Assembly: GCF_900105945.1 (NCBI RefSeq)
Contig: NZ_FNSO01000001.1
Location: forward strand, 186,001-250,000
Length of the DNA: 64,000 nucleotides
Reading direction: 5' to 3'
From: Amycolatopsis tolypomycina
GTDB taxonomy: Bacteria > Actinomycetota > Actinomycetes > Mycobacteriales > Pseudonocardiaceae
Shown here: in pieces, positions 28,445 to 36,739 of the stretch
Position numbering within the stretch: position 1 is the stretch's first letter
How the letters are laid out: each line of letters opens with the position of its first letter
Position numbers and translations under genes: made by a program
The notes under the pieces: generated by a model
Told to the model about the DNA's origin: nothing
Database searches by the model: none
What the model saw: the letters and a program-made list of their open reading frames with translations, nothing else

Positions 28445-31084
28445 ATGCCGGACACCAACGCCCACGGCGACGCCGTCGCGCAGGCGCAGCCCGGGCCGGG
28501 AGCCGCTTCCGGGACACCCCCCGTCTCCGCCGAAGCCCGCACCGACGAACGCCGGTTCCGCGTCTACACCTTCGCCGTGCTGAGCCTCGGGCTCGCCGCC
28601 GCGTTCGCGGTCGGTTCGTGGCTGCCGTTCCACTGGGACGACCGGCTGCTGTGGATCGGGCCCGTGCTCGCGGTCGCCTTCCTGCTCGCCGAACAGCTCG
28701 GCATCAACGTCGACGTCCGCAGCGGCATCTCGTGGACGATCTCGTTCACCGAAATCCCGCTCGTCATCGGGTTCTTCATCGCGCCGTTCGAGGTCGTGCT
28801 GGCCGCGCACCTGATCGCCGGCATCGGCACGCTGCTCGCGCGCAAGGTCGCCGGCCGCGTCCTCTACAACGCGGGCGCGTTCCTGCTCGAGATCACCGGC
28901 GCCTTCGCGGTCGCCGGGCTGGTGAAGCACGCCGTCGGGGCGGGCGACAAGATCCCGTGGGTCGCGGCACTGGCGGGCACGCTGACCGCGCCGCTGGTGA
29001 GCACGCTGCTCGCGCTGGCCGCGGTGCGCGTGCTGCGGCGCCGCATGCGGGTCAGCACCGCCGTCCGGCTCACCGGGCGGATCCTGGTCGTCGGCTTCGT
29101 CAACGCGTCCGTCGGCCTCTCCGGCTACCTCGTCATCTCCACCACGCCCCAGGCCTGGCCGCTGGTGCTCGCCGTCTTCCTCGGCCTCACCGCGCTGTAC
29201 TGGGCGTACTCCGACCTGCTGCGCGAGCAGCGGGACATGGAAGCGCTCTCGGACGTCAGCCTGATGGTGGCCCGCTCGGGCCAGCAGGCCGCGGCGCGCC
29301 CGGCCAGCCGCGCCGACGAGCTCGTCGGCGGCGTCGACGTCCGCGAATGGGCGACGATCGCCGAGCGCATCAAGGACCAGCTCGCCGCCGGCCGCGTCGT
29401 GCTGCGCCTGCGGCTCGAACCGAAGGACACCATGCGGGTCGTCGTCGCGGGCGACGACTTGCCGCCCGCGGACCCGGCCGCCGACGACCCGCTGCTGCGG
29501 CTGCCCGGCGCGCACGTCCGGCACTTCCGGATCACCGAGGCCAACCCCGACGTCCGCGCGGCGCTGCTCGACCGCGGTGCGCAAGAGGCGCTCGTCGTCC
29601 CGCTGCGCAGCGCGAACCGGCTGCTCGGCGTCGTCGAGGCGCACGACCGGCTGTCCCGCTGGCGCGGCTTCGGCAAGTACGACGTCCAGCTGCTCGGCAC
29701 GATGGCCAGCCACCTCGCGACGTCGCTGGACAACCGGCGGCTGCTGGCGACGCTGCGCCACGACGCCTACCACGACCCGCTGACCGGGCACCTCAACCGG
29801 CCGGGCTTCCGGCAGGTGGCGAAGGAGCCGCTGCGGGACTTCGCCAACGCCGTGGTGCTGCGGATCGACCTCGACGTCTTCTCGACGGTGAGCGACGCGC
29901 TCGGCTACGCGTGGGCCGACCGGATGGTGGTCGCGGCCGGCCGCCGCATCCGCGACGCGCTCGGCCCCGACGTCCCGCTCGCCCGGCTCGAAGGCGCGTC
30001 CTTCGCGGCGCTGCTCGTCGGCTGCCCGCCCGAGGACGCCCACCACGCGGCGGAACGGCTGCGCGAAGAGCTGTCGGCGCCCTACCCGGTCGACCGGCTC
30101 TCGGTCGAGGCGAACGCGATGATCGGCTACGCGACGACGTCCGCGGACGAACCCGGCGACGTCGTCGACATCGAAGGCCTGCTGCAGCGCGCGGACGTGG
30201 CCGTCCGCGCGACGAAGGGTGGCGAAGAGGTCCGCGGCTACGTGCCGAGCATGGGCCAGATCTTCCTGCGCCGCTTCCAGATGGTGACGCAGTTCCGGCA
30301 GTCGCTGGAGGACGGCCAGGTCAGCGTCCACTACCAGCCGAAGATCACCCTGCCGAACCGGCAGGTACAGGGCGTCGAGGCGCTGGTCCGCTGGGTGCAC
30401 CCGGAGTTCGGCAGGCTCGGCCCGGACGAGTTCGTCCCGGCCATCGAGGCGGCCGGCCTGATCGGCGTCCTGACCGGTTTCGTGCTCGGCGAGGCGCTCA
30501 AGCGCTGCCGCAAGTGGCTCGACGAGGGCCTGCGGATCTCGGTGGCGGTCAACCTGTCGGTGCGCAACCTGGCCGACGAGGACTTCCCGAACAAGGTCGC
30601 CCGCGAGCTGGAGCACTACGGCATCCCGCCGGAGCTGCTGACGTTCGAGCTGACCGAGTCCGGCGTGATGTCCGACCCGCAGAAGGCGCTGCCGATCCTG
30701 CGGGAGCTGCACTCGCTGGGCATCACCCTCGCCGTCGACGACTTCGGGACCGGGTACTCGTCGCTGGCGTACCTGCGGCAGCTGCCGGTCGACCAGGTCA
30801 AGATCGACAAGAGCTTCGTCCTCGGCATGGGCACCGACCTCGGCGACCTGGCGGTCGTGCGGTCGATCGTCGAGCTGGGGCACTCGCTCGGGCTGACGGT
30901 GGTGGCCGAGGGCGTCGAGGAGGACGTGGCGCGCGACCAGCTCGAGGCGATGGGCTGTGACGTCGCCCAGGGCTACCTGATCTCGCGGCCGCTGCCGGAG
31001 GACCGGCTGGAGGCGTGGCTGCAGGCCCGGACGGCCCGCTCGCCGGGGCGGCACTCGGAGACCGTGCTGACCCTCCTGACCTGA
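28445..31084 (+). CDS. Membrane protein with degenerate GGDEF and intact EAL domains
   Basis: 879-aa protein. Residues about 35-255 contain around eight hydrophobic segments (membrane sensor). A GAF-like segment follows (about 300-440). The diguanylate-cyclase domain has EGASF (about 515) instead of GGDEF, so it should not make c-di-GMP. The EAL domain (about 620-865) keeps EALVRW, NLSVRNL, ELTESG, DDFGTGYSSL, KIDKSF, AEGVEE and a late AQGY, consistent with an active c-di-GMP phosphodiesterase. ATG 28445 is preceded by GGGAGGGAAGG. Probably lowers c-di-GMP in response to an envelope signal; the degenerate GGDEF may be a GTP-sensing regulatory domain. Confidence 0.85.
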   Translation: MPDTNAHGDAVAQAQPGPGAASGTPPVSAEARTDERRFRVYTFAVLSLGLAAAFAVGSWLPFHWDDRLLWIGPVLAVAFLLAEQLGINVDVRSGISWTISFTEIPLVIGFFIAPFEVVLAAHLIAGIGTLLARKVAGRVLYNAGAFLLEITGAFAVAGLVKHAVGAGDKIPWVAALAGTLTAPLVSTLLALAAVRVLRRRMRVSTAVRLTGRILVVGFVNASVGLSGYLVISTTPQAWPLVLAVFLGLTALYWAYSDLLREQRDMEALSDVSLMVARSGQQAAARPASRADELVGGVDVREWATIAERIKDQLAAGRVVLRLRLEPKDTMRVVVAGDDLPPADPAADDPLLRLPGAHVRHFRITEANPDVRAALLDRGAQEALVVPLRSANRLLGVVEAHDRLSRWRGFGKYDVQLLGTMASHLATSLDNRRLLATLRHDAYHDPLTGHLNRPGFRQVAKEPLRDFANAVVLRIDLDVFSTVSDALGYAWADRMVVAAGRRIRDALGPDVPLARLEGASFAALLVGCPPEDAHHAAERLREELSAPYPVDRLSVEANAMIGYATTSADEPGDVVDIEGLLQRADVAVRATKGGEEVRGYVPSMGQIFLRRFQMVTQFRQSLEDGQVSVHYQPKITLPNRQVQGVEALVRWVHPEFGRLGPDEFVPAIEAAGLIGVLTGFVLGEALKRCRKWLDEGLRISVAVNLSVRNLADEDFPNKVARELEHYGIPPELLTFELTESGVMSDPQKALPILRELHSLGITLAVDDFGTGYSSLAYLRQLPVDQVKIDKSFVLGMGTDLGDLAVVRSIVELGHSLGLTVVAEGVEEDVARDQLEAMGCDVAQGYLISRPLPEDRLEAWLQARTARSPGRHSETVLTLLT

Positions 31085-31108
31085 GGTTTTGCGGTTTGGG
31101 GACCCCGG

Positions 31109-31140
31109 TTGCACGGGCGGGTGACGGGGGTTGCTAATCT
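31109..31140 (+). promoter_or_regulatory. Probable promoter of tRNA-Thr (and downstream tRNA-Met/rpmG)
   Basis: TTGCAC at 31109-31114 lies 18 bp before GCTAAT (31133-31138) or 20 bp before TAATCT (31135-31140). The start point would fall shortly before the tRNA at 31165. Confidence 0.45.
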
Positions 31141-31164
31141 TTCCAAGTCCTCGCGAGAGGCCAG

Positions 31165-31237
31165 GCCCCTTTAGCTCAGTCGGCAGAGCGTCTCCATGGT
31201 AAGGAGAAGGTCTACGGTTCGATTCCGTAAAGGGGCT
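31165..31237 (+). tRNA. tRNA-Thr (GGT)
   Basis: 73-nt cloverleaf: acceptor GCCCCTT/AAGGGGC, D-arm TAGCTCAGTCGGCAGAGC, anticodon loop with GGT at 31198-31200, T-arm TACGG/CCGTA. No encoded CCA. Confidence 0.95.
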
Positions 31238-31246
31238 CTCGACCTC

Positions 31247-31274
31247 AGCCGCGTCACGCCTGCGTGTCGCGGCT
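31247..31274 (+). terminator. Stem-loop between tRNA-Thr and tRNA-Met
   Basis: AGCCGCG and CACGC arms pair with GCGTG and CGCGGCT, giving 12 base pairs with one T-T mismatch and a 2-nt loop. It could be a weak terminator or a processing structure in the tRNA-Thr/tRNA-Met/rpmG transcript. Confidence 0.4.
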
Positions 31275-31287
31275 TGGGTCATGTAAG

Positions 31288-31360
31288 GGCGGTGTAGCTC
31301 AGTTGGCAGAGCAAGCGGCTCATAATCGCTGTGTCGCCGGTTCAAGTCCGGCCACCGCTA
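31288..31360 (+). tRNA. tRNA-Met (CAT, elongator type)
   Basis: 73-nt cloverleaf: acceptor GGCGGTG/CACCGCT with a terminal G-T pair, anticodon CAT at 31321-31323 on an AGCGG/TCGCT stem, T-arm with GGTTCAAGTCC. The first acceptor pair is G-T, a wobble pair, not the C1-A72 mismatch of initiators, so it is called elongator; the anticodon alone does not exclude a tRNA-Ile (lysidine) identity. Confidence 0.85.
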
Positions 31361-31409
31361 CGCGGTAACGACGGGGCTGGCCCCCGGACCTGAGAGAGAA
31401 GGAAACGCT

Positions 31410-31574
31410 GTGGCTGCCACCGACGTGCGACCCAAGATCACGCTGGCGTGCGAAGAGTGCAAGCACCGCAACTACATCACCAAGAAGAACCGGCGCAACA
31501 ACCCGGATCGCCTGGAGATGAAGAAGTTCTGCCCGAACTGCGGTACGCACCGGACGCACAAGGAAACCCGCTGA
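31410..31574 (+). CDS. rpmG: 50S ribosomal protein L33
   Basis: 54-aa L33. Sequence features: [19 protein letters not shown], then CPNC near the C-terminus. The two CxxC pairs make this the zinc-binding (C+) form. GTG at 31410 is preceded by AGAAGGA. It sits in the conserved actinobacterial order tRNA-Thr, tRNA-Met, rpmG, hadAB. A terminator follows at 31599. Confidence 0.95.
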   Translation: MAATDVRPKITLACEECKHRNYITKKNRRNNPDRLEMKKFCPNCGTHRTHKETR

Positions 31575-31598
31575 CGTAGCGCGTTCGCACCAGCTTCG

Positions 31599-31630
31599 AA
31601 GAGCCGCCCTGGACCACCGGGGCGGCTCTT
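31599..31630 (+). terminator. Terminator after rpmG
   Basis: An 11-bp perfect stem (31599-31609 with 31620-31630) with a 10-nt loop, ending in CTCTTTG. It lies 25 bp past the rpmG stop and 22 bp before the hadA start, so hadA needs its own promoter. Confidence 0.75.
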
Positions 31631-31651
31631 TGCTGTTGGTAGCCTCCTCGG

Positions 31652-32101
31652 GTGCCCTTGGACCAGTCGTTCACCGGGCGGACTTATCCGCCGCAGACCA
31701 GTTACGAAGTGAGCCGGGAGAAGATCCGGGAGTTCGCCGACGCGATCGGCGACGCGAACCCGGTCTACCGCGACCCGGAGGCGGCCCGCGAGGCCGGTCA
31801 CCCCGACGTGATCGCCCCGCCGACGTTCCTCACGATCATCAACCTCGCCTCGATCAACGCGATCGTCGCCGACCCCGAGCTCGGCCTCGACTACGCGCGG
31901 ATGGTCCACGGCGACCAGGGCTTCACCTACACGCGCCCGGTGTACGCCGGCGACGTGCTCGAGGTGACCACCCACATCGACGGCATCATGGCCCGCGCCG
32001 GCAACGACTTCATCAACCTGCGCGCGGACATCACCGACGCGGCCGGCCAGAAGGTCTGCACCACCCGCGCGCAGCTGGTCGTCCGAGGGGAGAACGCGTG
32101 A
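31652..32101 (+). CDS. hadA: (3R)-hydroxyacyl-ACP dehydratase subunit HadA
   Basis: 149-aa MaoC-type single hot-dog subunit, the substrate-binding half of the FAS-II dehydratase HadAB. Seen: YEVSREKIREFADAIGD, PTFLTIINLAS, HGDQGFTYTRPVYAGD. It lacks the catalytic DxxxxH found in HadB. GTG at 31652 has no clear ribosome site; TAGCCT lies 6 bp before it, compatible with a leaderless transcript starting right after the rpmG terminator. Its stop overlaps hadB (GTGA). Confidence 0.88.
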   Translation: MPLDQSFTGRTYPPQTSYEVSREKIREFADAIGDANPVYRDPEAAREAGHPDVIAPPTFLTIINLASINAIVADPELGLDYARMVHGDQGFTYTRPVYAGDVLEVTTHIDGIMARAGNDFINLRADITDAAGQKVCTTRAQLVVRGENA

Positions 32102-32496
32102 ACACCGGCGACGAGTTGCCTGCCCTCGAGGTTCGGATCACCCGCGAGCAGCTGGTGCGCTACGCCGGGGCGGCGCTGGACTTCAACCCGATCCACTGGA
32201 ACGAGACGTTCGCGAAGGACGTCGGCCTGCCGGACGTGATCGCCCACGGGATGCTGACGATGGCGGTGGCGGGCCGGGTGGTCACGGACTGGCTGGGTGA
32301 CCCGGCCCGGCTGGTCGACTTCAGCGCCCGGTTCACGCGGCCGGTCGTGGTCCCGAACACGGCCGAGGGCGCGGTGGTGGAGATCACCGGCAAGGTCGCG
32401 GACGTGAAGGACGACGGGATCGCGCGGATCGACCTCGTGGTGAAGTTCGACGGGAAGACCGTGCTGGGGAAGCCGCAGGCCCTCGTCCGCCGCTGA
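32098..32496 (+). CDS. hadB: (3R)-hydroxyacyl-ACP dehydratase subunit HadB
   Basis: 132-aa MaoC hot-dog protein carrying the catalytic hydratase motif DFNPIHWNE (Asp and His) and IAHGMLTMAVAGR. It pairs with HadA to dehydrate 3-hydroxyacyl-ACP in fatty-acid or mycolate-type elongation. GTG at 32098 overlaps the hadA stop; earlier in-frame codons read through hadA in the wrong frame. Confidence 0.9.
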   Translation: MNTGDELPALEVRITREQLVRYAGAALDFNPIHWNETFAKDVGLPDVIAHGMLTMAVAGRVVTDWLGDPARLVDFSARFTRPVVVPNTAEGAVVEITGKVADVKDDGIARIDLVVKFDGKTVLGKPQALVRR

Positions 32497-32510
32497 CCAG
32501 GCTTGCCATG

Positions 32511-32683
32511 CGCCCCAATGTGGCGTTCGGTGCATCTGACGCACCCAATGTGGCGTTCGGTGCGCTGGACGCACCCAATGTGGCGTTCGGTGCGTTGAGC
32601 GCACCCAATGTGGCGTTCGGTGCGTTGAGCGCACCCAATGTGGCGTTCGGTGCGTTGAGCGCAACCAACGCCACATTGGGGCG
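32511..32683. repeat. Five 30-bp tandem repeats closed by an inverted copy
   Basis: Five direct units of 30 bp run from 32511 to 32660; units 3-5 are identical and units 1-2 differ mainly in the last ten bases. Each contains CCCAATGTGGCGTTCGGTGC. At 32667-32683 a 17-bp inverted copy of the start of unit 1 (32511-32527) closes the array, so each unit can pair with it. The unit length is a multiple of three, so frames stay open on both strands (decapeptides such as APNVAFGALS or NAPNATLGAL), but no start signals support a gene. It fills the gap between convergent hadB and the GDSL gene. Confidence 0.9.
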
Positions 32684-32698
32684 CTCGGGGCGGCGGCG

Positions 32699-33604
32699 TT
32701 ACGGCAGCTTCAGCACCGCCAGGACCGCGTCGGCCATGCCCTGCTCTCCCCGGGCGTTCGGGTGGAGCGGGGCGGCCGGCGAGGCGGGCAGCAGGCCCTC
32801 CACCCAGCGCTTGTCCGACGCCGAACACACGTCGTGGCCCTTGCCGGGGGTGGCCGTGTCCGCGTAGCCCGCCCGGTGGGCGTCCGCCTGGTCCTCCAGC
32901 ATCTTGTTCAGCTTGCCCAGCGCGCCGCGGAAGTACTCGATGTCGCCCGCGCCGAACGGCAGTGACGGCCAGCAGCCGGCGCCGTCGGGGAGCACCGTCG
33001 GGTAGCCGACCACCACCACCTTGGCCTTCGGGGCCTGCTTGTGGATGCGGTCGAGGATCGCGCCGATCTTCGGGGCCGTCGCGTCGATGCGCTCGGCCAG
33101 CTGGTCGCGGCCGCCCGCCGTCAGGCGGTCGCGGCACGGTGACGCGTTCTGGTCGGTCGTCGCGCAGCTCGAGGCGTACGAGAAGAACCCGGCGTCGTTG
33201 CCGCCGATGCCCACCGTCACCAGCGTCGTCTCCGCCGTCACCGCGTCCAGCTGGGGCGGGTTCGTGCCGTTGCCCGTCTTCTGCGACCCGGTCAGGTTGG
33301 CCGTCGTCGCGCCGCTGCAGCTGACGTCGGCGAACTGCGCCGGCTTCAGCTTCGCCGAGACCAGGTGCGGGTAGTTGTCGTCCGAGCGGTCGCAGCCGGC
33401 CGGGGTGCCCGCCTGGCGGCCGGTGCGCGGCGAAGACGTGTACGAATCCCCGAGTGCGACGTAGCGGCCGCTGCCGCCGCCGGTGTCCGCGCCGTCCGGG
33501 GGCGCCGACGACGAGCCGTGCTGCCACTTGTAGTACCCGAAGGCCAGCAGCCCGACCACGAGCACCAGCACCAGGCAGCCGCCGCCACCGCTCTTCTTCG
33601 CCAC
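32699..33604 (-). CDS. Membrane-anchored SGNH/GDSL hydrolase
   Basis: 301-aa protein with one N-terminal membrane helix after MAKKSGGGG (about residues 10-25), a Gly/Ser linker, and a secreted SGNH esterase domain: ALGDSYTSS with the nucleophile Ser, CSGATTANL, GIGGNDAGF with the oxyanion Asn, and PLHPNARG with the catalytic His. Six Cys could form disulfides, as in Streptomyces secreted lipases. Probable extracellular lipase or esterase. GTG at 33604 has only a weak ribosome site. Confidence 0.85.
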   Translation of the reverse strand: MAKKSGGGGCLVLVLVVGLLAFGYYKWQHGSSSAPPDGADTGGGSGRYVALGDSYTSSPRTGRQAGTPAGCDRSDDNYPHLVSAKLKPAQFADVSCSGATTANLTGSQKTGNGTNPPQLDAVTAETTLVTVGIGGNDAGFFSYASSCATTDQNASPCRDRLTAGGRDQLAERIDATAPKIGAILDRIHKQAPKAKVVVVGYPTVLPDGAGCWPSLPFGAGDIEYFRGALGKLNKMLEDQADAHRAGYADTATPGKGHDVCSASDKRWVEGLLPASPAAPLHPNARGEQGMADAVLAVLKLP

Positions 33605-33639
33605 TTCTTCGTTTCTACCGAAGCCGCCGCGCCGCCGAC

Positions 33640-34599
33640 CTAGTCAATCCGGGTGATCCGCTGCGCGAGCAGGTCGTTGACCAGTCCCGCGCCCGTCTCC
33701 GGGTCGTCCACGCTCACCAGCACCGTCCGGCCGCTGGCCAGGGAAAGCACCAGGGCCGGGCCGCCGCGGACCTTGTACGCCGTCGTGCCGGTGACCGGGT
33801 TGAACCGGAGGCCGAGCCCGCCGTCGCGGAACGTCGCCACCTCGCGCGTGTCCGCTTCGCGGATGCTGTCCAGCGCCAGGTGCCGCCACGGGAAGCCCAG
33901 CAGGCCGAAGCGGATTGTCACGCCCTTGGCGTCCACGGTCGCCGACAGCCGGTACGTCAGCGCCGCGACCAGCACGCCGACCAGGGCCGTCCAGATCGCC
34001 ACCGGCCAGGAGACCCCGGCGGGCACGAGCGCGATCGCCACCGGGACCAGCGTCAGCGCCCAGAGCATCGCCGGGTTCGCCGCCCAGCTCACCCAGTACG
34101 CGCGCTGTCCCGGCCGCAGGCCGACGCTCGGCCGGTTCGCGGTCGCCTCGGGTTCCGGCGCCGACGGCAGGCCGCCGACGAGCGCCGCGACGACGCCGAG
34201 GGCCGCCGCGCCCAGCATGAAGAGCACGACGACGAGGCCGCTGCGGGCCGCGTGCCACTCCGGGACGTCGAGGTTCGCCACCAGCACCGAAAGCAGGACC
34301 GCGGCAGGCAGGGCGGCGAACCCCACGCCCACGCCGATGGTGGCGCGCGGCAGCGGGCGTCCGCGGCGCAGCGTCGTCACCGCCGTCGTGGCCAGGAGCA
34401 GGACGGCGAGCACGCCGAGCCCGAAGCACACGCCGGTGAACACGGCGAGCGGGGTGGCGCCGTTCGGGCCGCTGTTCCAGTGCGTCGCGACGGGGTCGGG
34501 CAGCCGGTGCGCCCACGCGCCTTCGAGCGTGCCCGCGACGGCGAGCGCGGCGCCCGGCAGCACGGCCGTGGCGAACAGGACCCGGATCAGCTTGGTCAT
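33640..34599 (-). CDS. DUF1648 multi-pass membrane protein
   Basis: 319-aa protein with about seven hydrophobic segments. The N-terminal LPDPVATHWNSGPNG region is the DUF1648 signature, and the C-terminal 100 residues form a soluble beta-rich (PH-like) domain. It overlaps the GntR gene by 4 bp (ATGA); this regulator-plus-DUF1648 pairing is common in actinobacteria. Function unknown. Confidence 0.75.
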   Translation of the reverse strand: MTKLIRVLFATAVLPGAALAVAGTLEGAWAHRLPDPVATHWNSGPNGATPLAVFTGVCFGLGVLAVLLLATTAVTTLRRGRPLPRATIGVGVGFAALPAAVLLSVLVANLDVPEWHAARSGLVVVLFMLGAAALGVVAALVGGLPSAPEPEATANRPSVGLRPGQRAYWVSWAANPAMLWALTLVPVAIALVPAGVSWPVAIWTALVGVLVAALTYRLSATVDAKGVTIRFGLLGFPWRHLALDSIREADTREVATFRDGGLGLRFNPVTGTTAYKVRGGPALVLSLASGRTVLVSVDDPETGAGLVNDLLAQRITRID

Positions 34600-34946
34600 G
34601 AGTACTTCTCCTTCAACACCCCGGTGAGCTCGTCGAGGCCGACGCCCGCGCGCTTCGCTTCGCGGACCAGGTCTTCGGCCAGCTCGGCCAGCCGCGCGCG
34701 GTTCGACGCGCCGCCGATGACGACGGCGCCCCGGCGGCGGCGCAGGTCGATGAGGCCCTCGTCGCGGAGCAGCGCGTACGCCCGCAGCACGGTGTGGACG
34801 TTGATCTCGAGGGCCGCGGCCAGTTCGCGGGCGGGGGGCAGCTGCTGGCCGGGAGCCGGCTTGCCGTCGGCGAGGGACCGGCGCAGCGACGCGGCCACCT
34901 GCTCGAAGAGCGGGACGGTGGAGCTCGGATCGATTTGAACGAGCAT
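34596..34946 (-). CDS. GntR-family regulator, YtrA-like
   Basis: 116-aa DNA-binding protein. Winged helix-turn-helix at residues about 10-75 (VPLFEQVAASLRRSLADG, then LPPARELAAALEINVHTVLRAYALLRDEGL) and a short helical tail, the YtrA arrangement without a large effector domain. It should repress its own operon with the DUF1648 gene. The perfect inverted repeat at 34945-34969 covers the start codon and the -10 (TATAGT), suggesting leaderless, autoregulated transcription. Confidence 0.88.
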   Translation of the reverse strand: MLVQIDPSSTVPLFEQVAASLRRSLADGKPAPGQQLPPARELAAALEINVHTVLRAYALLRDEGLIDLRRRRGAVVIGGASNRARLAELAEDLVREAKRAGVGLDELTGVLKEKYS

Positions 34947-34969
34947 AGTTCTAACTATAATAGAACTAT
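34945..34969 (-). promoter_or_regulatory. Operator/promoter of the GntR-DUF1648 operon
   Basis: Perfect inverted repeat ATAGTTCTA-N7-TAGAACTAT. Read on the minus strand it contains TATAGT as a likely -10, with the start point at or next to the ATG. The AT-rich site stands out in the GC-rich surroundings. Most likely bound by the adjacent regulator. Confidence 0.7.
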
Positions 34970-35006
34970 CAGGGTGTGCGCGAGAGGTGCGTCACAGCGG
35001 GGCGGC

Positions 35007-35936
35007 TCAGCTCGCGACGAGTTCGCCGGCGAGGTCCAGGGCGTGGTCGACGTTCTTGGCGACGTAGTGCAGGTCGACGAGCACCTCGGAAATACCCAGC
35101 TCACGGGCCACGTCGAGGCAGGGTCGGACGTCGGCGGCCGTCTCGACGGCGGTGCCCGGCCGCGGGTTGATCCGCAGCACCCGGCGCAGTGCACCCGGGT
35201 CGCGGCCCGCCTGCTCGGCCGCGTCGAGCGCCACCGACCAGAGGCCGGTCAGGTACTGCTCCGGCATCCAGCCGGCGAGCCAGCCGTCCGCGCGGCGCCC
35301 CACCCGGGCCAGCGCCGGCGGGGAGAACCCGCCGAGCAGCACCGGCGGGCGCGGCTGCTGCGCCGGGCGCAGGCCGACCGTCGACGGCGCGATCCGCCAC
35401 TGCGGGCCCTCGTGCTCGGCCGGGTCGCCGGTCCACAGCGCTTCGAGCGCGTCGAGCAGCTCTTCGAGCCGCAGGCCGCGGTCCGCCCACGGCACGCCGG
35501 TGGCGAAGTACTCCTCGCGCAGCCAGCCGAGGCCGAAGCCGACGTCCAGCCGGCCCGAGCAGGCCAGGTCGAGCGAGGCCAGGGCCCTGGCGAGCAGCAC
35601 CGGGGAATACACCGGGCCGGTCAGCGCGCTCGTCCCGAGGCGGGCCGTGCGGGTCACCGCCGCCGCGGCGGCCAGCGTCGTGAACGGGTCGGCGAAGGTC
35701 TCGAACTCCTTGGGGTACGGGTGCTCCGGCGTCCCGCCGCCCGGGTAGAGGTCCGATGGCGCCCGCGGCGCGAGGATCCGGTCGCCCACCCACAGCGAGG
35801 TGAAGCCGAGGTCCTCCGCGGCCGTCGCGAAACGCGGCACGGCCGCGGGATCGGCGAGCGCGCCGTACTGGGGGAGGGCGAGCCCGAGCCGCATCGGAGC
35901 CCCCGCCGGACGGGGGGTGGTCGTCATGGCGGACAT
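35007..35936 (-). CDS. LLM-class F420-dependent oxidoreductase
   Basis: 309-aa luciferase-like monooxygenase-fold protein of the F420-dependent group. Seen: LGLALPQYGALADP, AEDLGFTSLWVGDRI, LGTSALTGPVYSPVLLARALASLDL, GRLDVGFGLGWLREEY, PPVLLGGFSP and GRRADGWL. It would use F420 or FMN in a redox step of unknown substrate. Start options are ATG 35936, 35927 or 35894; the last begins exactly at the first beta-strand (MRLGLALPQ). Confidence 0.82.
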   Translation of the reverse strand: MSAMTTTPRPAGAPMRLGLALPQYGALADPAAVPRFATAAEDLGFTSLWVGDRILAPRAPSDLYPGGGTPEHPYPKEFETFADPFTTLAAAAAVTRTARLGTSALTGPVYSPVLLARALASLDLACSGRLDVGFGLGWLREEYFATGVPWADRGLRLEELLDALEALWTGDPAEHEGPQWRIAPSTVGLRPAQQPRPPVLLGGFSPPALARVGRRADGWLAGWMPEQYLTGLWSVALDAAEQAGRDPGALRRVLRINPRPGTAVETAADVRPCLDVARELGISEVLVDLHYVAKNVDHALDLAGELVAS

Positions 35937-36011
35937 CCTGGCATGATCAGGAGGTCGGCGGGGATTTTTCCGCAGGCCGGCCGGGGTGCGGTGGTCGATC
36001 GGGGGGCGCGG

Positions 36012-36042
36012 TTGCGGACCCTCGCGAGGCTTGCCGTAGACT
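36012..36042 (+). promoter_or_regulatory. Probable promoter of tRNA-Trp-secE-nusG
   Basis: TTGCGG at 36012-36017 and TAGACT at 36037-36042 are separated by 19 bp, about 90 bp before the tRNA. TAGACT is a good vegetative -10 for high-GC actinobacteria. Confidence 0.4.
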
Positions 36043-36133
36043 TCGGGACTTGGAACGCACTACGGTCATCCCCGCCTGGATGGTGGGGACGATGGAATGC
36101 GTCCACCGGGGCTCCGAGCGATCGGGGCTCCAC

Positions 36134-36206
<73 letters not shown>

Positions 36207-36238
36207 CGTAACGGAACTGGTGGAGCGGAGGAGTGGTC

Positions 36239-36673
36239 GTGAGCGACAGCGACGCCAGCGGCGGCGAGCAGGAGCAGGGCGGCGCCGGGCAGAAGCCCGA
36301 GAGCCAGTCCCGTCCCGTCACAGCCGCTGCCCGGCGTGAGCGCCGTGCGACCGCTCGTCCGGCGGGGAAGTCCGCGGCACGTGCGGACGACAAGACCCGC
36401 CCGGCCGGGAAGTCGGGGGAGAAGACCGCCCCCGACGCGAAGGGCGCTCCGACTCCGAAGCGGGACCAGAAGCCGAAGAAGGCTTCCGTGTTCGCGCGGC
36501 TGGTGCGCTTCGTCCGCGAGGTCTGGGCGGAACTGCGCAAGGTCATCTGGCCCAACCGGAAGCAGATGGTCACCTACACCGCGGTCGTGCTGGTCTTCGT
36601 GGTGTTCATGGTGGCTCTGGTGAGTGGCCTGGACCTCCTGTTCAAGTGGGGCATCGGCCACATCTTCGGCTGA
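36239..36673 (+). CDS. secE: Preprotein translocase subunit SecE
   Basis: 144-aa SecE. The conserved core is C-terminal (about residues 80-144): [19 protein letters not shown] followed by a single membrane helix. It clamps SecY in the SecYEG channel. The N-terminal 75 residues are a Lys/Ala/Arg-rich extension found in actinobacterial SecE. GTG at 36239 has GGAGGAG 5 bp upstream; the GTG at 36233 would overlap that site. Confidence 0.95.
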   Translation: MSDSDASGGEQEQGGAGQKPESQSRPVTAAARRERRATARPAGKSAARADDKTRPAGKSGEKTAPDAKGAPTPKRDQKPKKASVFARLVRFVREVWAELRKVIWPNRKQMVTYTAVVLVFVVFMVALVSGLDLLFKWGIGHIFG

Positions 36674-36739
36674 CGCGCCCCAGGGCGTGGCGCCGAACGG
36701 GGCCCGGGCCCCGGCAATGATCAACTGAGAGGACGGAAC

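Noticed and set aside
28403..31345. Long minus-strand open frame opposite the GGDEF/EAL gene and the tRNA-Thr/Met region
   Set aside because: Compositional shadow; it would run through two tRNAs and encodes low-complexity Arg/Asp/Val sequence.
32511..32683. CRISPR array
   Set aside because: Units are contiguous with no unique spacers and no cas genes are nearby.
32508..32867. Open frame encoding decapeptide repeats (APNVAFGALS type)
   Set aside because: The repeat length is a multiple of three so both strands stay open. No ribosome site exists and the second half is antisense to the GDSL gene. Treated as a DNA repeat.
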